This document shows positions 33,881 to 44,274 of a DNA stretch of 64,000 nucleotides, piece by piece; position 1 is the stretch's first letter; every line of letters starts with the position of its first letter. The notes beneath the pieces are model-generated. The model was not told the DNA's origin. It ran no database searches and was given only the letters and a program-made list of their open reading frames with translations. Origin of the DNA: Rhodothermia bacterium (GTDB taxonomy: Bacteria > Bacteroidota > Rhodothermia > Balneolales > Balneolaceae); NCBI GenBank assembly GCA_030427885.1, contig JAUICM010000006.1:124001-188000 (forward strand), read 5' to 3'. The position numbers and the translations under genes were made by a program.

Positions 33881-36391
33881 TTACTTGAGCAGTACCAGTT
33901 TCTTATTCTGAGAAAGCCCGTTCACCTTGAGCTGATAGATATATACTCCGCTTGAAAATGCTTTTGCATCCCAACTAACAGTATGCTTTCCGGCACCATA
34001 ATTGGTATCTAATATGGTAGCTACTTTCTGACCAAGCAGATTATAAACAGACAGATATACATGGGAAGAAGCAGAAAGGGTAAACGGAATGTTTGTAGTA
34101 GGGTTGAATGGATTTGGGTAATTTTGTTGTAATTCAAATCCGTCAGGTATTTCATCTTCTACCTCATTGGAGACCGGAACGGTGGAGTAGAGTACTTCAC
34201 CGCTTTCAACATCAAGGTAGATGAAAAGTGAATCGTTATAATACGCACCTGAATTCTCATCAAAGGCATAGGCATAATAACTTGCTTTCCATGTTACCGG
34301 AGCACCGGGAGTAGGATCAGGAGGGTAGTCCCAGTACTCGTGCAGGATCTGGATATCCATATCCCAATACCATTCCAGCCCGGATTCATTCATCATTGCA
34401 AAGAAATCACCTCCACCAGATTGTTCAAATATTACGGCAGCGGAATCACTGTCAATATAGGTTTCTGGTAAAACCTGCATGCTGCTGAAATCCAGGTCAC
34501 CTTCAATGTCTTCCTCCCCGAAATACCCATTCACATAAACTTCGTCAAGTGAAACGTTAAGTGAAATGGCAGAATCGATCACCGAATCATAAGCGTAGAT
34601 TTCCCAGCTATAGGCATATCCGTCAGGATCAATAGTCATCATAGGATCATCCATTGATTTCTGATGGGCAGCAAGTATATTTTTAAACTTACCACGGCTT
34701 GATTCTTTAAATACAGGAAGATGATTATTGTAATTAGTACTTCCACCCATGATAACCGGATCATGATCAAAACCTGCTAATTCATCTTCAGCAATTTCAA
34801 GTGCCTCCGAAAATGTAATATGTGAAGGGCTGTCCTCATAACGTTCACTAATATTGTGAAGTAACTCTCCGGTCTCAGCATCCACAAAAACTTTCAGATA
34901 TGCTTCAATATAGGTGCCAGTCATAAAATCATATTTCATCCCTTCATAGTTTGCGATCCACATTACTGGTGCAGAAGTGGTAGGATCTGGTGGATATTCC
35001 CAGAATTCATGAATAATCTCCAGATCCATATACCAGATTGCAAACGTTCCGGAACCCAGTCCACCGGAAGTGCTGAACTCGGCTCGGAAGTCGGCACCAA
35101 CAGCTTCTTCGATCACATGTGCGGCTGAGTCACTGTCAATGTAATTTTCTGGTAAAGCTTTAATATCAGAGAAACTAACCGTATCAGGGAGTTCTGCTTC
35201 TTCAGGGCCTATATATTCATAGAACTCGGCTCCAAATGGAGTGACTCCGATGGCAAATGCTGAATCTTTGACTGCATCATAACCATAAATCTGCCATTCT
35301 ATATTCACACCTTTTGGGTTGATAAGGAAATCGAAAGGATTCTCCGGATTCTCGGCTTCAATAGCTCCTTTACTTCTCGATCTTTGGGCATAAATATGAC
35401 TGATGGGTCTCGGAACCATTAAACCAGACATGCCGCCACCGTCCTCAAACGAAGTGCTGTCATCAAAAAAATCGACCAGCCCGGTAAAGCTTGAACCACC
35501 TCCAATGATCACCGGATCATTAGCTAAGCCATCGATCACTGGTTGAGCGATTTCTAAAGCCTCACTAAAAAGAATAGGCTTAAAATCCAGTTTGAACAGA
35601 TCAATATTCCTGAGGGTATCATCAGGTGCAGTTGTCGAATTAACGTCGATGGAATCTATCTCAAAGTCATCATTAGTATCATAAAGGTAGATATCAGGAA
35701 AAAAGAAATCATTCTCATTCCCATCATTACCGACCTGGAACAGATTAAACCCAACCGGATAATAAGTTCCCTCTCTTACAAGTGAGACCTCATAATATCC
35801 CGTGGTTGTATCAACAGTAGCGGCATATACGATATCAGGGCCACCAGTTTCTTCATCACACTCCTCGTTTTCACAATCATCATCCATTAAATCATAAGGT
35901 GTTCCGGCAAGTATCACGGCCACTCCATTATATCCATGATGATCCATTTTAGCCCGGGTCTTCTCCATCACTTCCTTGTCGACCTGACCGGAAACCACAA
36001 ATTCGCCACCCGTATCGGCTGTAGTGAACTGGAAGATGTATGGAGAAGCAAGTTGTAAGCCACTTACTCCCACAGCTCCGGTTAGTACAGCTGTAAAATC
36101 CGTGTTGTCAGGGAAATCAGCATAGAAAACCACACGAGTGCCATCTTCACTGATCTTCAACCCTGTATATTCAACACTATCTTCTGGCTCGATAAAGAAA
36201 TGCAGGCCGCTTTCAAATGGATCTTCAGCCTGTGTATCTAAAAAAACAGCGGAAGTAAATTCCAATACAACAGAATCTGTTTCAACTGCTACAGCACCAT
36301 TTTGGGGATAGGTGCTCGCTACTTGTAAACCTTGAGCTAATAAAGGAAGGCCTACCAAACTAAACATAATTGATAGTATCAGGTTCTTCAT
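33881..36391 (-). CDS. Large T9SS-secreted protein with a duplicated PepSY-like domain
   Basis: 836 residues from ATG 36391, the start giving signal peptide MKNLILSIMFSLVGLPLLAQ; a frame-open extension to 36472 adds 27 residues before it and is unlikely. Residues about 23-125 form a bacterial Ig-like domain (SbsA-type, STYPQNGAVAVETDS). About 130-270 holds a Cys-bearing acidic domain (DDDCENEECDEE). Then two tandem units of about 240 and 210 residues (about 274-515 and 525-736) share FSEALEIA, DPVI-GG, YIDSDSAA, the segment EFWEYPPDPT/EYWDYPPDPT and a final VDAETGELL/LDVESGEVL. The end is a T9SS type A sorting domain (LQQNYPNPFNPTTNIPF, from about 752). Secreted or cell-surface; function unknown. 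Confidence 0.85.
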   Translation of the reverse strand: MKNLILSIMFSLVGLPLLAQGLQVASTYPQNGAVAVETDSVVLEFTSAVFLDTQAEDPFESGLHFFIEPEDSVEYTGLKISEDGTRVVFYADFPDNTDFTAVLTGAVGVSGLQLASPYIFQFTTADTGGEFVVSGQVDKEVMEKTRAKMDHHGYNGVAVILAGTPYDLMDDDCENEECDEETGGPDIVYAATVDTTTGYYEVSLVREGTYYPVGFNLFQVGNDGNENDFFFPDIYLYDTNDDFEIDSIDVNSTTAPDDTLRNIDLFKLDFKPILFSEALEIAQPVIDGLANDPVIIGGGSSFTGLVDFFDDSTSFEDGGGMSGLMVPRPISHIYAQRSRSKGAIEAENPENPFDFLINPKGVNIEWQIYGYDAVKDSAFAIGVTPFGAEFYEYIGPEEAELPDTVSFSDIKALPENYIDSDSAAHVIEEAVGADFRAEFSTSGGLGSGTFAIWYMDLEIIHEFWEYPPDPTTSAPVMWIANYEGMKYDFMTGTYIEAYLKVFVDAETGELLHNISERYEDSPSHITFSEALEIAEDELAGFDHDPVIMGGSTNYNNHLPVFKESSRGKFKNILAAHQKSMDDPMMTIDPDGYAYSWEIYAYDSVIDSAISLNVSLDEVYVNGYFGEEDIEGDLDFSSMQVLPETYIDSDSAAVIFEQSGGGDFFAMMNESGLEWYWDMDIQILHEYWDYPPDPTPGAPVTWKASYYAYAFDENSGAYYNDSLFIYLDVESGEVLYSTVPVSNEVEDEIPDGFELQQNYPNPFNPTTNIPFTLSASSHVYLSVYNLLGQKVATILDTNYGAGKHTVSWDAKAFSSGVYIYQLKVNGLSQNKKLVLLK

Positions 36392-36555
36392 AATACCATT
36401 CCCCCTTTTTGTTGAAAAGAAATATGTATTCGAATTAACCAAAATTTCATATAAAAAGCTTTTTATTTCCATAACTCTTTAATCTGTGTAAAACTTTAAA
36501 AGGTTGTACATTCGATCAGTTAAGACCAATTCAAAATCAATTCCTTACAAAAAAA

Positions 36556-37749
36556 ATGGCTAAACTCACTCTCAAAGACATCGAAGTAAAAGGAAAAAAA
36601 GTACTTATGCGCGTTGATTTTAACGTGCCCATCATCGATGGAAAGATCACAGACGACAACAGGATCGTTCAGGCCCTTCCTTCTATCAAATATGTGATCG
36701 AGGCCGGTGGCCTGTTAATTCTCACGAGCCACCTGGGAAGACCTAAAGGTGAGCCCGATCCCGAATTTTCACTCAAACCTGTTGCAGACTATTTATCAGG
36801 ATTAGTTGAAACAAAGGTCCATTTCGCAGAAGATTGTATTGGTGAAAAGGCTTCATCAGTAATCGGTTCTGCTGAATATGGCGAAATTGTGGTATTAGAG
36901 AATGTTCGCTTTCATAAAGAAGAAACTGACAACGATGATGATTTCAGCAAAGCTTTGGCTTCTCATGCTGATGTATTTGTGAATGATGCTTTCGGAAGCA
37001 GTCACAGGGCGCACGCTTCAGTTGCAGGAGTTACCAATTATCTGCAGCCATCTGTTTCAGGATTTCTGTTAGAAAAAGAGATAAAATATCTGAGTGACAG
37101 TGTGAACGACCCGGACCGTCCATTTGTAGCTATTTTAGGTGGAGCCAAGGTATCAGATAAAATACCGGTGATAGAAGCGTTGCTGAATAAAGTGGATACC
37201 ATCATTATCGGAGGGGGTATGGCATATACATTCCTGGTAGCCAACGGTAAATCTGTAGGTAAGTCGTTGTTGCAGGAAGAAATGATATCTACTGCAAAGC
37301 AATTGATGGAAACCGCTAAAGAAAAGGGTGTAAACCTGATGCTCCCGTTCGACTTTGTGATCGCTGATGATTTCAGTAACGATGCGAATCAGGAAGTTGT
37401 GGACGAAGATAATATCAAAGACGACTGGGAAGCACTGGACATAGGGCCACAATCAGCAATTTCATTTGGTAATGTCATTAAAAATGCAAAAACTGTGGTT
37501 TGGAATGGACCAATGGGTGTATTTGAGATGCCAAGTTTTGCAGAAGGTACAAATGCGGTTGCTCAGGCACTTGTTGAAGCCACAGAGTTTGGTGCTACTA
37601 CTATTATTGGAGGTGGGGATTCTGCTTCAGCCATAAAGCAGGCTGGACTGAGTGATAAAGTTTCTCATGTTTCCACTGGTGGTGGAGCCAGTCTTGAATT
37701 TCTTGAAGGCAAAGATCTGCCGGGAGTAAGCAGCTTAACAGATAAGTAA
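36556..37749 (+). CDS. pgk: Phosphoglycerate kinase
   Basis: A 397-residue glycolytic enzyme that transfers phosphate from 1,3-bisphosphoglycerate to ADP. N-terminal signature [12 protein letters not shown]; substrate loop [27 protein letters not shown]; nucleotide site [16 protein letters not shown] and the C-terminal [11 protein letters not shown]. Full length, start at the expected [14 protein letters not shown]. Cytoplasmic. The gap of about 165 bp from the divergent secreted-protein gene holds its promoter. The next gene starts 11 bp after its stop, so some read-through is possible. Confidence 0.98.
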   Translation: MAKLTLKDIEVKGKKVLMRVDFNVPIIDGKITDDNRIVQALPSIKYVIEAGGLLILTSHLGRPKGEPDPEFSLKPVADYLSGLVETKVHFAEDCIGEKASSVIGSAEYGEIVVLENVRFHKEETDNDDDFSKALASHADVFVNDAFGSSHRAHASVAGVTNYLQPSVSGFLLEKEIKYLSDSVNDPDRPFVAILGGAKVSDKIPVIEALLNKVDTIIIGGGMAYTFLVANGKSVGKSLLQEEMISTAKQLMETAKEKGVNLMLPFDFVIADDFSNDANQEVVDEDNIKDDWEALDIGPQSAISFGNVIKNAKTVVWNGPMGVFEMPSFAEGTNAVAQALVEATEFGATTIIGGGDSASAIKQAGLSDKVSHVSTGGGASLEFLEGKDLPGVSSLTDK

Positions 37750-37760
37750 AAACCTAGAGG

Positions 37761-39725
37761 ATGGAATATAAAAGTAACATTACAAAAGCACTTCTTGGGG
37801 TGCTTTTGTTGTATATAGGATCAGTAACAGCAAATGCCCAGGTTAAAGAATTTGGTGAGGTCAACCCTGAGGAATTCAGTGCATATCCGGAAGAATATGA
37901 CAGTACAAGTTCAGCGGTATTACTTTTTGCTAGAGGGGATGTTTCTTTCGACTCAGAATACACTGGCTACATTACCTATCATAAACGAATCAAAATAATT
38001 ACTGATGAAGGGTTGGAAAATGGAAATGTAGAAGTAGTGCTCAGAAAGGATTACGACCAGGATGTAAAACAAATCAAAGCTGCTACTTATCACCTGTTGG
38101 AAAATGGTGAAATAGAAAAGTTCGAAATGGATAATGATCAGATCCTTGAATCCGATTACAATGAAGATGTACGCTTAAGTAAATTTACTCTGCCTGCGTT
38201 AAAAGCCGGAGCTATTATAGAATATAGCTACAGAAAAAGGTTTGGTAATCCTTTTATGTTACCAGATTGGACCTTCCACGATTTTATCCCGGTTATGTGG
38301 AGTGAGTATGAGTTGGAACTGCCACTGGCTTTAAACTACAGATTGATTTTCAGAGGTGATTCTCTGGATCAAAATGAGGTACGTAAATCCGGATTCTCTG
38401 GTGATGAAGTTCAAAACTTATATTTGGTAAAGAAGGACTTACCTCCGGTGGAGGATCTTCCGTTTCTAATAAACAGGGATGATCATATTTCAGAAGTAAA
38501 GACACAGCTGATAGGAACCAGAATACCCGGAAATATCCCGCGCAATTTTTTTAAGAGCTGGGACGATATAGCTAAAGAAGTAAATAACAGGGACGATTTT
38601 GGAAGGCAACGTTTGAATGGTACCATGAAGGATAAAGTACACGAGCTTGTCAATGATGAAATGGATGATCTGAAGAAAATTGAAATTTTATATGATTTCG
38701 TTTCACAGGAGATCAACTGGGATGGACACTATGGGGTAGTTAGTGAGCAGGGAATCCGGGATGCCTATAAAAATAAGTCTGGTACTATTGCTGATATCAA
38801 CCTTATGCTCGTAGAGATGCTGAAGGAAGCAGGGGTTAAGGCAAGTCCTGGACTTGTAAGCACAAGGTCTAATGGAACAATTTTATTTGACTATCCACTC
38901 GTTGGGCAGTTCAATGTTACACTTGCAGTAGTTGAGCTGGAACAAACTGCTTTTGCCCTGGACGCATCACTTGGAAAACGATCATATCTGTTCTCTCATC
39001 CAAGGAATTTATATCGAAATGCTTTTGTAGTCAGGGAAGATGACTCCTATGGGTGGTTATTAACACTACCGCTTGATGATACCATTGAAAGAACATTTAT
39101 GAGTTATACTCTATCGGATAGCGGAAGAGTTGAAGTGACAATGATGGGAAGACTTAAAGGCGCATTTGCTGTTTCAGTCCGGTCAAAAGCGGAAGAGTTG
39201 TTTCCCGAAAAGTACTGGGAAGAAAGGTTATCAGATCTGGAAGAACTGGAAGTAGATTCGGCAAGTTTTGGTTCATTTGAGGATTTAAACGAACCTCTCA
39301 CCTACGAAACACACTTCTCGTATAAAATAAATGACGGACTTTCTTCAAACGAATCCGTCATTTATTTGCAGCCTTTTTTGTTTTTAAAAGACGAGGAGAA
39401 CCCTTTTAAAAAACCAACCAGGAAATTCCCGGTTGAGTTCAGTTACCCTTATTCAGAACAATTTCGAATTCAGGTTCAGATACCTGATGGTTACGAAGTT
39501 GATGAAATGCCAGAGCAGGTTCAGTTTGCATTACCTAATAATGGGGGCTATTATAGATTCAACCTTAGTGCCCGGGGAAATATAATTTCAGCAATGTCAC
39601 AGTTAGATATTAAAGGAGTGAGCTATAGTCCGGATGAATATGAAGCTATCAAAAAAGTTTTCCAGCTTAAGGTAGACGCCGAAAACTCTATGCTTGTTTT
39701 AAAAAAGGTTAATAGTAGCGATTAG
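37761..39725 (+). CDS. DUF3857 / transglutaminase-like exported protein, catalytic residues lost
   Basis: A 654-residue exported protein (signal peptide [15 protein letters not shown]). The DUF3857 N-terminal domain covers about 50-240 ([40 protein letters not shown]). The transglutaminase-like core follows ([15 protein letters not shown]), but where active members have a GDC(K) motif this one has [12 protein letters not shown] (no Cys), and FNH is FNVTLAVV (no His). Only the Asp of ALDAS remains, so it is probably non-enzymatic. The C-terminal beta domain ends with [26 protein letters not shown], a DUF3858-like tail. Paralogue of the two genes at 47918 and 49890. Role unknown. Confidence 0.86.
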   Translation: MEYKSNITKALLGVLLLYIGSVTANAQVKEFGEVNPEEFSAYPEEYDSTSSAVLLFARGDVSFDSEYTGYITYHKRIKIITDEGLENGNVEVVLRKDYDQDVKQIKAATYHLLENGEIEKFEMDNDQILESDYNEDVRLSKFTLPALKAGAIIEYSYRKRFGNPFMLPDWTFHDFIPVMWSEYELELPLALNYRLIFRGDSLDQNEVRKSGFSGDEVQNLYLVKKDLPPVEDLPFLINRDDHISEVKTQLIGTRIPGNIPRNFFKSWDDIAKEVNNRDDFGRQRLNGTMKDKVHELVNDEMDDLKKIEILYDFVSQEINWDGHYGVVSEQGIRDAYKNKSGTIADINLMLVEMLKEAGVKASPGLVSTRSNGTILFDYPLVGQFNVTLAVVELEQTAFALDASLGKRSYLFSHPRNLYRNAFVVREDDSYGWLLTLPLDDTIERTFMSYTLSDSGRVEVTMMGRLKGAFAVSVRSKAEELFPEKYWEERLSDLEELEVDSASFGSFEDLNEPLTYETHFSYKINDGLSSNESVIYLQPFLFLKDEENPFKKPTRKFPVEFSYPYSEQFRIQVQIPDGYEVDEMPEQVQFALPNNGGYYRFNLSARGNIISAMSQLDIKGVSYSPDEYEAIKKVFQLKVDAENSMLVLKKVNSSD

Positions 39726-39756
39726 TATTTATATTGCTGTATATTCAAAGAAATAA

Positions 39757-39774
39757 AGCGCAAGGAATTGCGCT
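39757..39774 (+). terminator. Small hairpin after the DUF3857 gene
   Basis: AGCGCAA / TTGCGCT (7-bp perfect stem, GGAA loop), 31 bp after the stop codon. The following ATTGTTGC has few T, so termination would be weak; it may instead be a processing or stability hairpin. Confidence 0.4.
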
Positions 39775-39808
39775 ATTGTTGCATTAAGAGACGTACTAAA
39801 TATTTGTT

Positions 39809-40783
39809 ATGGAGCAAAGTCGCAAAGAATTTTTTAAAAAGTCAGTTCTGGGTTTAGGGGTTATAACTGCCGCATGCGAATCAGCAGCAAAAGGATCACA
39901 GCAAATACAAAAACCACTCGTTATCTCAACATGGGATCATGGCAAGCTTGCTAATGAAGTATCCTGGAAAATGCTCAAAGAGGGCAAAAGTTCATTAGAT
40001 GCAGTGGAAGCCGGTGTGATGATCGTGGAATCAGATCCTGAGGCCCGGACAGTGGGGTTGGGTGGATACCCTGACAGGGACGGATTTGTGACGCTCGATG
40101 CCAGTATCATGGATCATGACAGTCGTTGTGGCTCGGTTGCTTTCCTTCAGCATATTGAAAACCCCATCGCAGTTGCCCGAAAAGTGATGGAGGAAACACC
40201 CCATGTGATGCTGGTTGGAGAAGGGGCACTTCAATTTGCACTTGAACAAGGATTTGAGAAGATCAACCTGCTCACCGAAAAGTCGAAGAAGGACTGGGAA
40301 AAATGGCTCGAGAAGTCAAAGTATGAGCCGGTTATCAATATCGAGAATCATGATACCATCGGAATGCTGGCGATCGATAATGATGGACGGATCTCAGGTT
40401 CCTGTACCACCAGTGGCGCATCCTATAAAATGCATGGAAGGGTAGGTGATTCACCGATCATAGGGGCAGGACTTTTTATTGATGGTGAAATTGGAGGTGC
40501 GGTTGCAACCGGTCTCGGAGAAGAAATGATCCGCACGGCATCCGCTGCTATGATCGTGGAACAGATGCGGCATGGAGCTGATCCTCAGGAAGCATGTGAT
40601 GAGATCGTGGATCGAATCATCCGCAAGAATGGAGGGAAAGATGTGCCTCAGGCTGCATTTATAGCCGTGGATAAATATGGAAACTATGGGGGAGGCAGTG
40701 TGCATAAAGGCTTTACCTATGCGATCTGTACAAATGAGATCGAGAACACCATCAAAAAGGCAAAGTTCAAACTTACTTCTTGA
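39809..40783 (+). CDS. N-terminal nucleophile hydrolase of the asparaginase / glycosylasparaginase family
   Basis: A 324-residue Ntn-hydrolase precursor. The autocleavage and nucleophile motif HDTIGMLAID puts the catalytic Thr at residue 183, and the SCTTSGASYKMHGRVGDSPI region after it is typical of glycosylasparaginase (AGA) rather than plant-type isoaspartyl peptidase. The N-terminus looks like an export signal (KEFFKKSVLGLGVITAACESA), with a twin-residue RK rather than RR and a possible lipobox TAAC (Cys23), so periplasmic or lipid-anchored location is probable. It would split the GlcNAc-Asn bond or beta-aspartyl peptides. Upstream gap of 83 bp holds the hairpin described above. Substrate inferred from family only. 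Confidence 0.9.
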   Translation: MEQSRKEFFKKSVLGLGVITAACESAAKGSQQIQKPLVISTWDHGKLANEVSWKMLKEGKSSLDAVEAGVMIVESDPEARTVGLGGYPDRDGFVTLDASIMDHDSRCGSVAFLQHIENPIAVARKVMEETPHVMLVGEGALQFALEQGFEKINLLTEKSKKDWEKWLEKSKYEPVINIENHDTIGMLAIDNDGRISGSCTTSGASYKMHGRVGDSPIIGAGLFIDGEIGGAVATGLGEEMIRTASAAMIVEQMRHGADPQEACDEIVDRIIRKNGGKDVPQAAFIAVDKYGNYGGGSVHKGFTYAICTNEIENTIKKAKFKLTS

Positions 40784-40894
40784 TTTAAGGCCCAATTTTC
40801 GGTACTTATTACCAATTAATAATTACTTACCTACCTATTCTTTTTTATGAGCTGAAAGCTACGATTTGATTTTCATTAACTAAGTAAGAGAGAA

Positions 40895-42085
40895 ATGAAA
40901 TCCTTATGTATAGTAGTAGCTTTACTTATAACAAACAGTCCGTTATTTGCACAACCTCTTATTAATTCAGCTTTTTCAATGAGAGGACTGAATACCAATG
41001 TCAAAAGTTTGTCTCTTGGAAACGCAGTCACATCACTTAGCGGATCATACGGAGACCCTCAGATCAACCCAGCGGGAATAGAGCTAAAAGAGTCTCTTCA
41101 ACTCTCTTATACCAGGAATGAATTTGAGGTAGAGTCAACAGACAGGATCATCTCAGCGGTTGTGGGGTTTAACAAGTCAACATTTTCTCTTGCGTTCAGG
41201 AGAGTATTTGGAGGATATCTGGCGAATCTGGCACGTGAACCAGTAGCTTATACCAGATTTAATAGCCATGAAAATTATTTCGGGCTAAGCTATTCGATCT
41301 CTCTTTTATCGCATTTGAGAGTTGGAGCGGGTGTTAATTATCTGGAGTCTACTGGTGGTTATGGAAGTTATTTTAGTCAGCATAGGCATAAAGAGCAAAA
41401 TGACTGGAGCGCTGATATCGGAATTCAATACAAATACCCAATTAAGGTGGATGAGAAATTCATTCTTGAGCCAAAGTTCGGATTTTCAATAACGGACTTT
41501 GGGAAAGGCATCAATTACTACTCGAGTGAGAAAAGTCATACCGCACCACTTCCCGGAAGAATGAGATTGGGGACAGGTATTTCAATTCAGACACTTGAGA
41601 AGATAAAAGGAAAGTATTTTCTGGGATTGAGTGTAACGGGAGATATTTCTAAAACACTTAACAGGTACGAACGAGCCGTGATTGGATCAGACACCTTATA
41701 CAGAGCCATGAACCCATTTGATGAGTTAATGGAAACCTGGACACCGTTAGAATATTTTGATGGACAGAAATACAACACAGTCTCAGTTACTGAGCAGCTC
41801 TGGTTTCATGCCGGGATAGAGTTTCAGGTACTGGAGTCGTTCTTTTTGAGATGGGGCTTTCAGAAAGCCCCGGATTATGATAAGCAATTGGGGTACAGAT
41901 CAGTCGGTTTTGGTGTGGATCTGTATTATCTGGTTTTCGATTATAATCACATTCTTATCAGGAATGGGGAAAGATTCAGAGATGACTATTATTCCAGTTT
42001 AGCAGGACCTCACTGGCAGCTCACTGCTCGTTTTCCGTTTGATGGGAAAAGACCAAGAACTATTCTGGATGATTTTTTGAAATAA
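40895..42085 (+). CDS. PorV/PorQ- or FadL-like outer-membrane beta-barrel protein
   Basis: A 396-residue exported protein (signal LCIVVALLITNSPLFA, cleaved before QPLINSAF). The start of the mature chain (SAFSMRGLNTNVKSLSLGNAVTSLSG, then DPQINPAGI) has the GNAxxxxxxDP(x)NPAGL pattern shared by PorV/PorQ-type and OmpP1/FadL-type barrels of Bacteroidota. About 14 amphipathic strands follow (FSLAFRRVFGGY; HLRVGAGVNYLES; KYFLGLSVTGDISK). PorV helps T9SS cargo through the outer membrane; FadL-type takes up hydrophobic compounds. I cannot tell which is meant. Monocistronic. Confidence 0.72.
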   Translation: MKSLCIVVALLITNSPLFAQPLINSAFSMRGLNTNVKSLSLGNAVTSLSGSYGDPQINPAGIELKESLQLSYTRNEFEVESTDRIISAVVGFNKSTFSLAFRRVFGGYLANLAREPVAYTRFNSHENYFGLSYSISLLSHLRVGAGVNYLESTGGYGSYFSQHRHKEQNDWSADIGIQYKYPIKVDEKFILEPKFGFSITDFGKGINYYSSEKSHTAPLPGRMRLGTGISIQTLEKIKGKYFLGLSVTGDISKTLNRYERAVIGSDTLYRAMNPFDELMETWTPLEYFDGQKYNTVSVTEQLWFHAGIEFQVLESFFLRWGFQKAPDYDKQLGYRSVGFGVDLYYLVFDYNHILIRNGERFRDDYYSSLAGPHWQLTARFPFDGKRPRTILDDFLK

Positions 42086-42087
42086 AA

Positions 42088-42114
42088 AAGAGAGACGCAT
42101 TAGCATCCCTCTTT
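42088..42114 (-). terminator. Hairpin terminator of the WG-repeat operon
   Basis: Read on the minus strand, AAAGAGGGATGC pairs imperfectly with GCGTCTCTCTTT (about 42091-42114), followed by TTTTATTT. Fits the end of the DUF1800-DUF1501-WG-WG operon. A second hairpin (ATTCAGT / ACTGAAT, CCTC loop, 42136-42153) lies between it and the stop codon. Confidence 0.55.
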
Positions 42115-42164
42115 ACCTACTTGACTAGTCAGTCAATTCAGTCCTCACTGAATATTCGTAAAGT

Positions 42165-43217
42165 TCAGTTCGTTGGAAACCAGATGTATTTTCCTGATCT
42201 GTCGATGTAACCATATTCTTCTGCAACATCTTCCCCTTCAGCAACATACATAGTTACACGGGCTAAACCGTTATAAAAGGGTTCAACCTCATCAAATTTC
42301 GGAGAGGTAATCTGGTTGCCTTCTTTGTCAATAAAAGTCCATTTGTTGTTTATGAAAACCGGAGCACGACCTTCGCTGAAACTCCGAACCTCATCAAATT
42401 GCTCAGCGATCACAAAAGCACCACTGCGATCTATGAATCCATATTGATTACTGGATTTTCGGGCTGGTGCCAGGCCATCCCCAAATTTACCAGCTGATAT
42501 GAATTGTGGATTGATCGAAACATTTCCATTTCCGTCAATAAATCCCCAGCGGTCACTTACTCTCACGGCTGCCAGATTATTGGAAAAGGGGAGTGCTTCA
42601 GAATATTTGAGATCGATTACGGTATTTCCCGATTTATCAATATATCCATACAGGTTGTCGTCCCGAACCAGCGCCCGCCCGTCATAAAACATATTTTCGT
42701 CAATGTAATCCATATCATCCGGACGGTTAACCGATTCGATCTCGTTTCCGTTCTCATCGATGTAATAATAATCAGAGTAATCCAGGGAGCGCACGAAAGC
42801 ACGGCCATCAGAATAAGAATGGGCTTCTCTGAAGCGGGGGTTAACTGCAAAATCTCCTTTTTTGTTGATATAACCCCAGCGTCCATCCAGGCGAATGGCG
42901 GCTTTACCTTCATTGAAAGACCGGATATCCTGAAAGGCTCCCTCGATTACGAATTCACCTTTAGAATTCATGTATTTCCATTCCCAGTTTTCACGAACTG
43001 CAGCCAGTCCGTCAGAAAAATCACGTGCAGATTGCAGAGTTGGTTCGATGATCATAGCACCATCAGCATTGATATAGCCCCAACGTCCGTCCAGAAGTAC
43101 CGGATACAGCTCCACAGCATTATTGTCATCATCTTTGCCCAGAACCCCATCAACAATATCACAAGCTGAAAATATTAGGAGAGCAATAAGTGGAATAAGA
43201 AAAGTAAAAGATTTCAT
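42165..43217 (-). CDS. WG-repeat lipoprotein (copy 1)
   Basis: 350 residues from ATG 43217, which gives lipoprotein signal MKSFTFLIPLIALLIFSAC (Cys19); the open frame extends 28 residues further upstream, but that part overlaps the preceding gene and has no signal character. The mature protein is nine WG (beta-hairpin) repeats of about 37 residues, e.g. GRWGYINADGAMII, YGYIDKSGNTVI, WGFIDGNGNVSI, the last ending RSGKYIWFPTN. WG repeats are structural; ligand unknown. It lies 10 bp after its paralogue in a four-gene operon and probably has the same location, on the envelope. Confidence 0.88.
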   Translation of the reverse strand: MKSFTFLIPLIALLIFSACDIVDGVLGKDDDNNAVELYPVLLDGRWGYINADGAMIIEPTLQSARDFSDGLAAVRENWEWKYMNSKGEFVIEGAFQDIRSFNEGKAAIRLDGRWGYINKKGDFAVNPRFREAHSYSDGRAFVRSLDYSDYYYIDENGNEIESVNRPDDMDYIDENMFYDGRALVRDDNLYGYIDKSGNTVIDLKYSEALPFSNNLAAVRVSDRWGFIDGNGNVSINPQFISAGKFGDGLAPARKSSNQYGFIDRSGAFVIAEQFDEVRSFSEGRAPVFINNKWTFIDKEGNQITSPKFDEVEPFYNGLARVTMYVAEGEDVAEEYGYIDRSGKYIWFPTN

Positions 43218-43227
43218 AGTTGTATGA

Positions 43228-44268
43228 TTATCGTGTTGGATACCAAATGTATTTTCCGGATCTGTTGATGTATCCGAAACGGATATTTTCGTTTTCACCA
43301 AGCTGAACCCTGGCTATTCCGTTAGTAAAGCTCTCCGCTGCATTAAAAGGATCATTGATCACGATCTTTCCGGATTCTCTGGAGATAAAGAACCACCGGC
43401 TGCTGATGCGAACAGCTGACATGTTTTCTGAAAATGATTTCACTTCCCCAAACTGGAAAGGGATCACATTTTTACCTGTTTTATCGATGAAGCCTACATA
43501 GTCGTTTTCTCTTACCCAGGCACGGCCTTCTGCAAATACTCCGGCTTCTTCAAACTTTGGGGTGATAACTGGATTGCCGGCATTATTGATGTATCCCCAG
43601 CCTTCGTTGGTCAGTACGGGGGCCAATCCATCTGAGAATTCGCCGGCATCAGAAACCTGAAAATCAGGGTCAATCACTTCAGTTCCTGTTTTATTGATGT
43701 ATACCCATCCATCAAAAGTTTCCACAGCAGCAAGTTCTTCTGAGAACGCACGTGCATCACTGAATTTGAGCTCAATACTCAGGTCGCCGGTTGTAGCCAC
43801 ATAACCCCAGAGCCCATCATCACGGACCGCTGCCAGACCTTCAGAGAATGATCCCGCAAAGTCGTATTGAGGATCTATAACAAAATCACCGGAGCTGTTA
43901 ATAAATCCATACTCACCGCCAGGCATTTGAGCCGGAGCAAGATCGCCTGAGAAATCACCCGCCACACTGAAACTGGCAGGGATCGTTAATTTCTTAGCCT
44001 CTTTCGATACATAACCCCAGGTGGTTCCAATCCGGACAGCTGCATAGCCACCCGAAAATTCACGGGCTTCATCGTATTCCGGATTGATCACCATATTTCC
44101 ACTATTGTTGATGTAACCCCATTTCCCGTTAAGTAAAACCGGATGAAGGGTTACAGTTTCTTTATCATCTTTGTTACCGGTAATTCCATCCACAACGGAG
44201 CAAGCTGAAAGCATGAGGAGGCTTACCAAAGAGATCAGGAGAGCAAGTAATTGTAGTTTTTTTTGCAT
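43228..44268 (-). CDS. WG-repeat lipoprotein (copy 2)
   Basis: A 346-residue lipoprotein (signal ending LMLSAC, Cys23) with nine WG repeats (GKWGYINNSGNMVI, YGFINSSGDFVI, WGYINNAGNPVI...). The N-terminal linker (SVVDGITGNKDDKETVTLHP) and the last repeat (RSGKYIWYPTR) closely match copy 1, so the pair arose by tandem duplication; middle repeats have drifted. Start is 6 bp after the DUF1501 stop, so it is co-transcribed with it. Binding partner unknown. Confidence 0.9.
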   Translation of the reverse strand: MQKKLQLLALLISLVSLLMLSACSVVDGITGNKDDKETVTLHPVLLNGKWGYINNSGNMVINPEYDEAREFSGGYAAVRIGTTWGYVSKEAKKLTIPASFSVAGDFSGDLAPAQMPGGEYGFINSSGDFVIDPQYDFAGSFSEGLAAVRDDGLWGYVATTGDLSIELKFSDARAFSEELAAVETFDGWVYINKTGTEVIDPDFQVSDAGEFSDGLAPVLTNEGWGYINNAGNPVITPKFEEAGVFAEGRAWVRENDYVGFIDKTGKNVIPFQFGEVKSFSENMSAVRISSRWFFISRESGKIVINDPFNAAESFTNGIARVQLGENENIRFGYINRSGKYIWYPTR

Positions 44269-44274
44269 AGTTCT

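Noticed and set aside
36392-36472. 27-codon N-terminal extension of the T9SS-secreted protein
   Set aside because: It would bury the signal peptide; ATG 36391 gives a standard start.
42504-43169. Plus-strand open frame of 221 codons opposite the WG-repeat gene
   Set aside because: It is antisense to a clear WG-repeat coding frame; repeated codon patterns keep the other strand open. No family resemblance.
43218-43301. 28-codon N-terminal extension of WG copy 1
   Set aside because: Overlaps the end of WG copy 2 in another frame and hides the lipoprotein signal.
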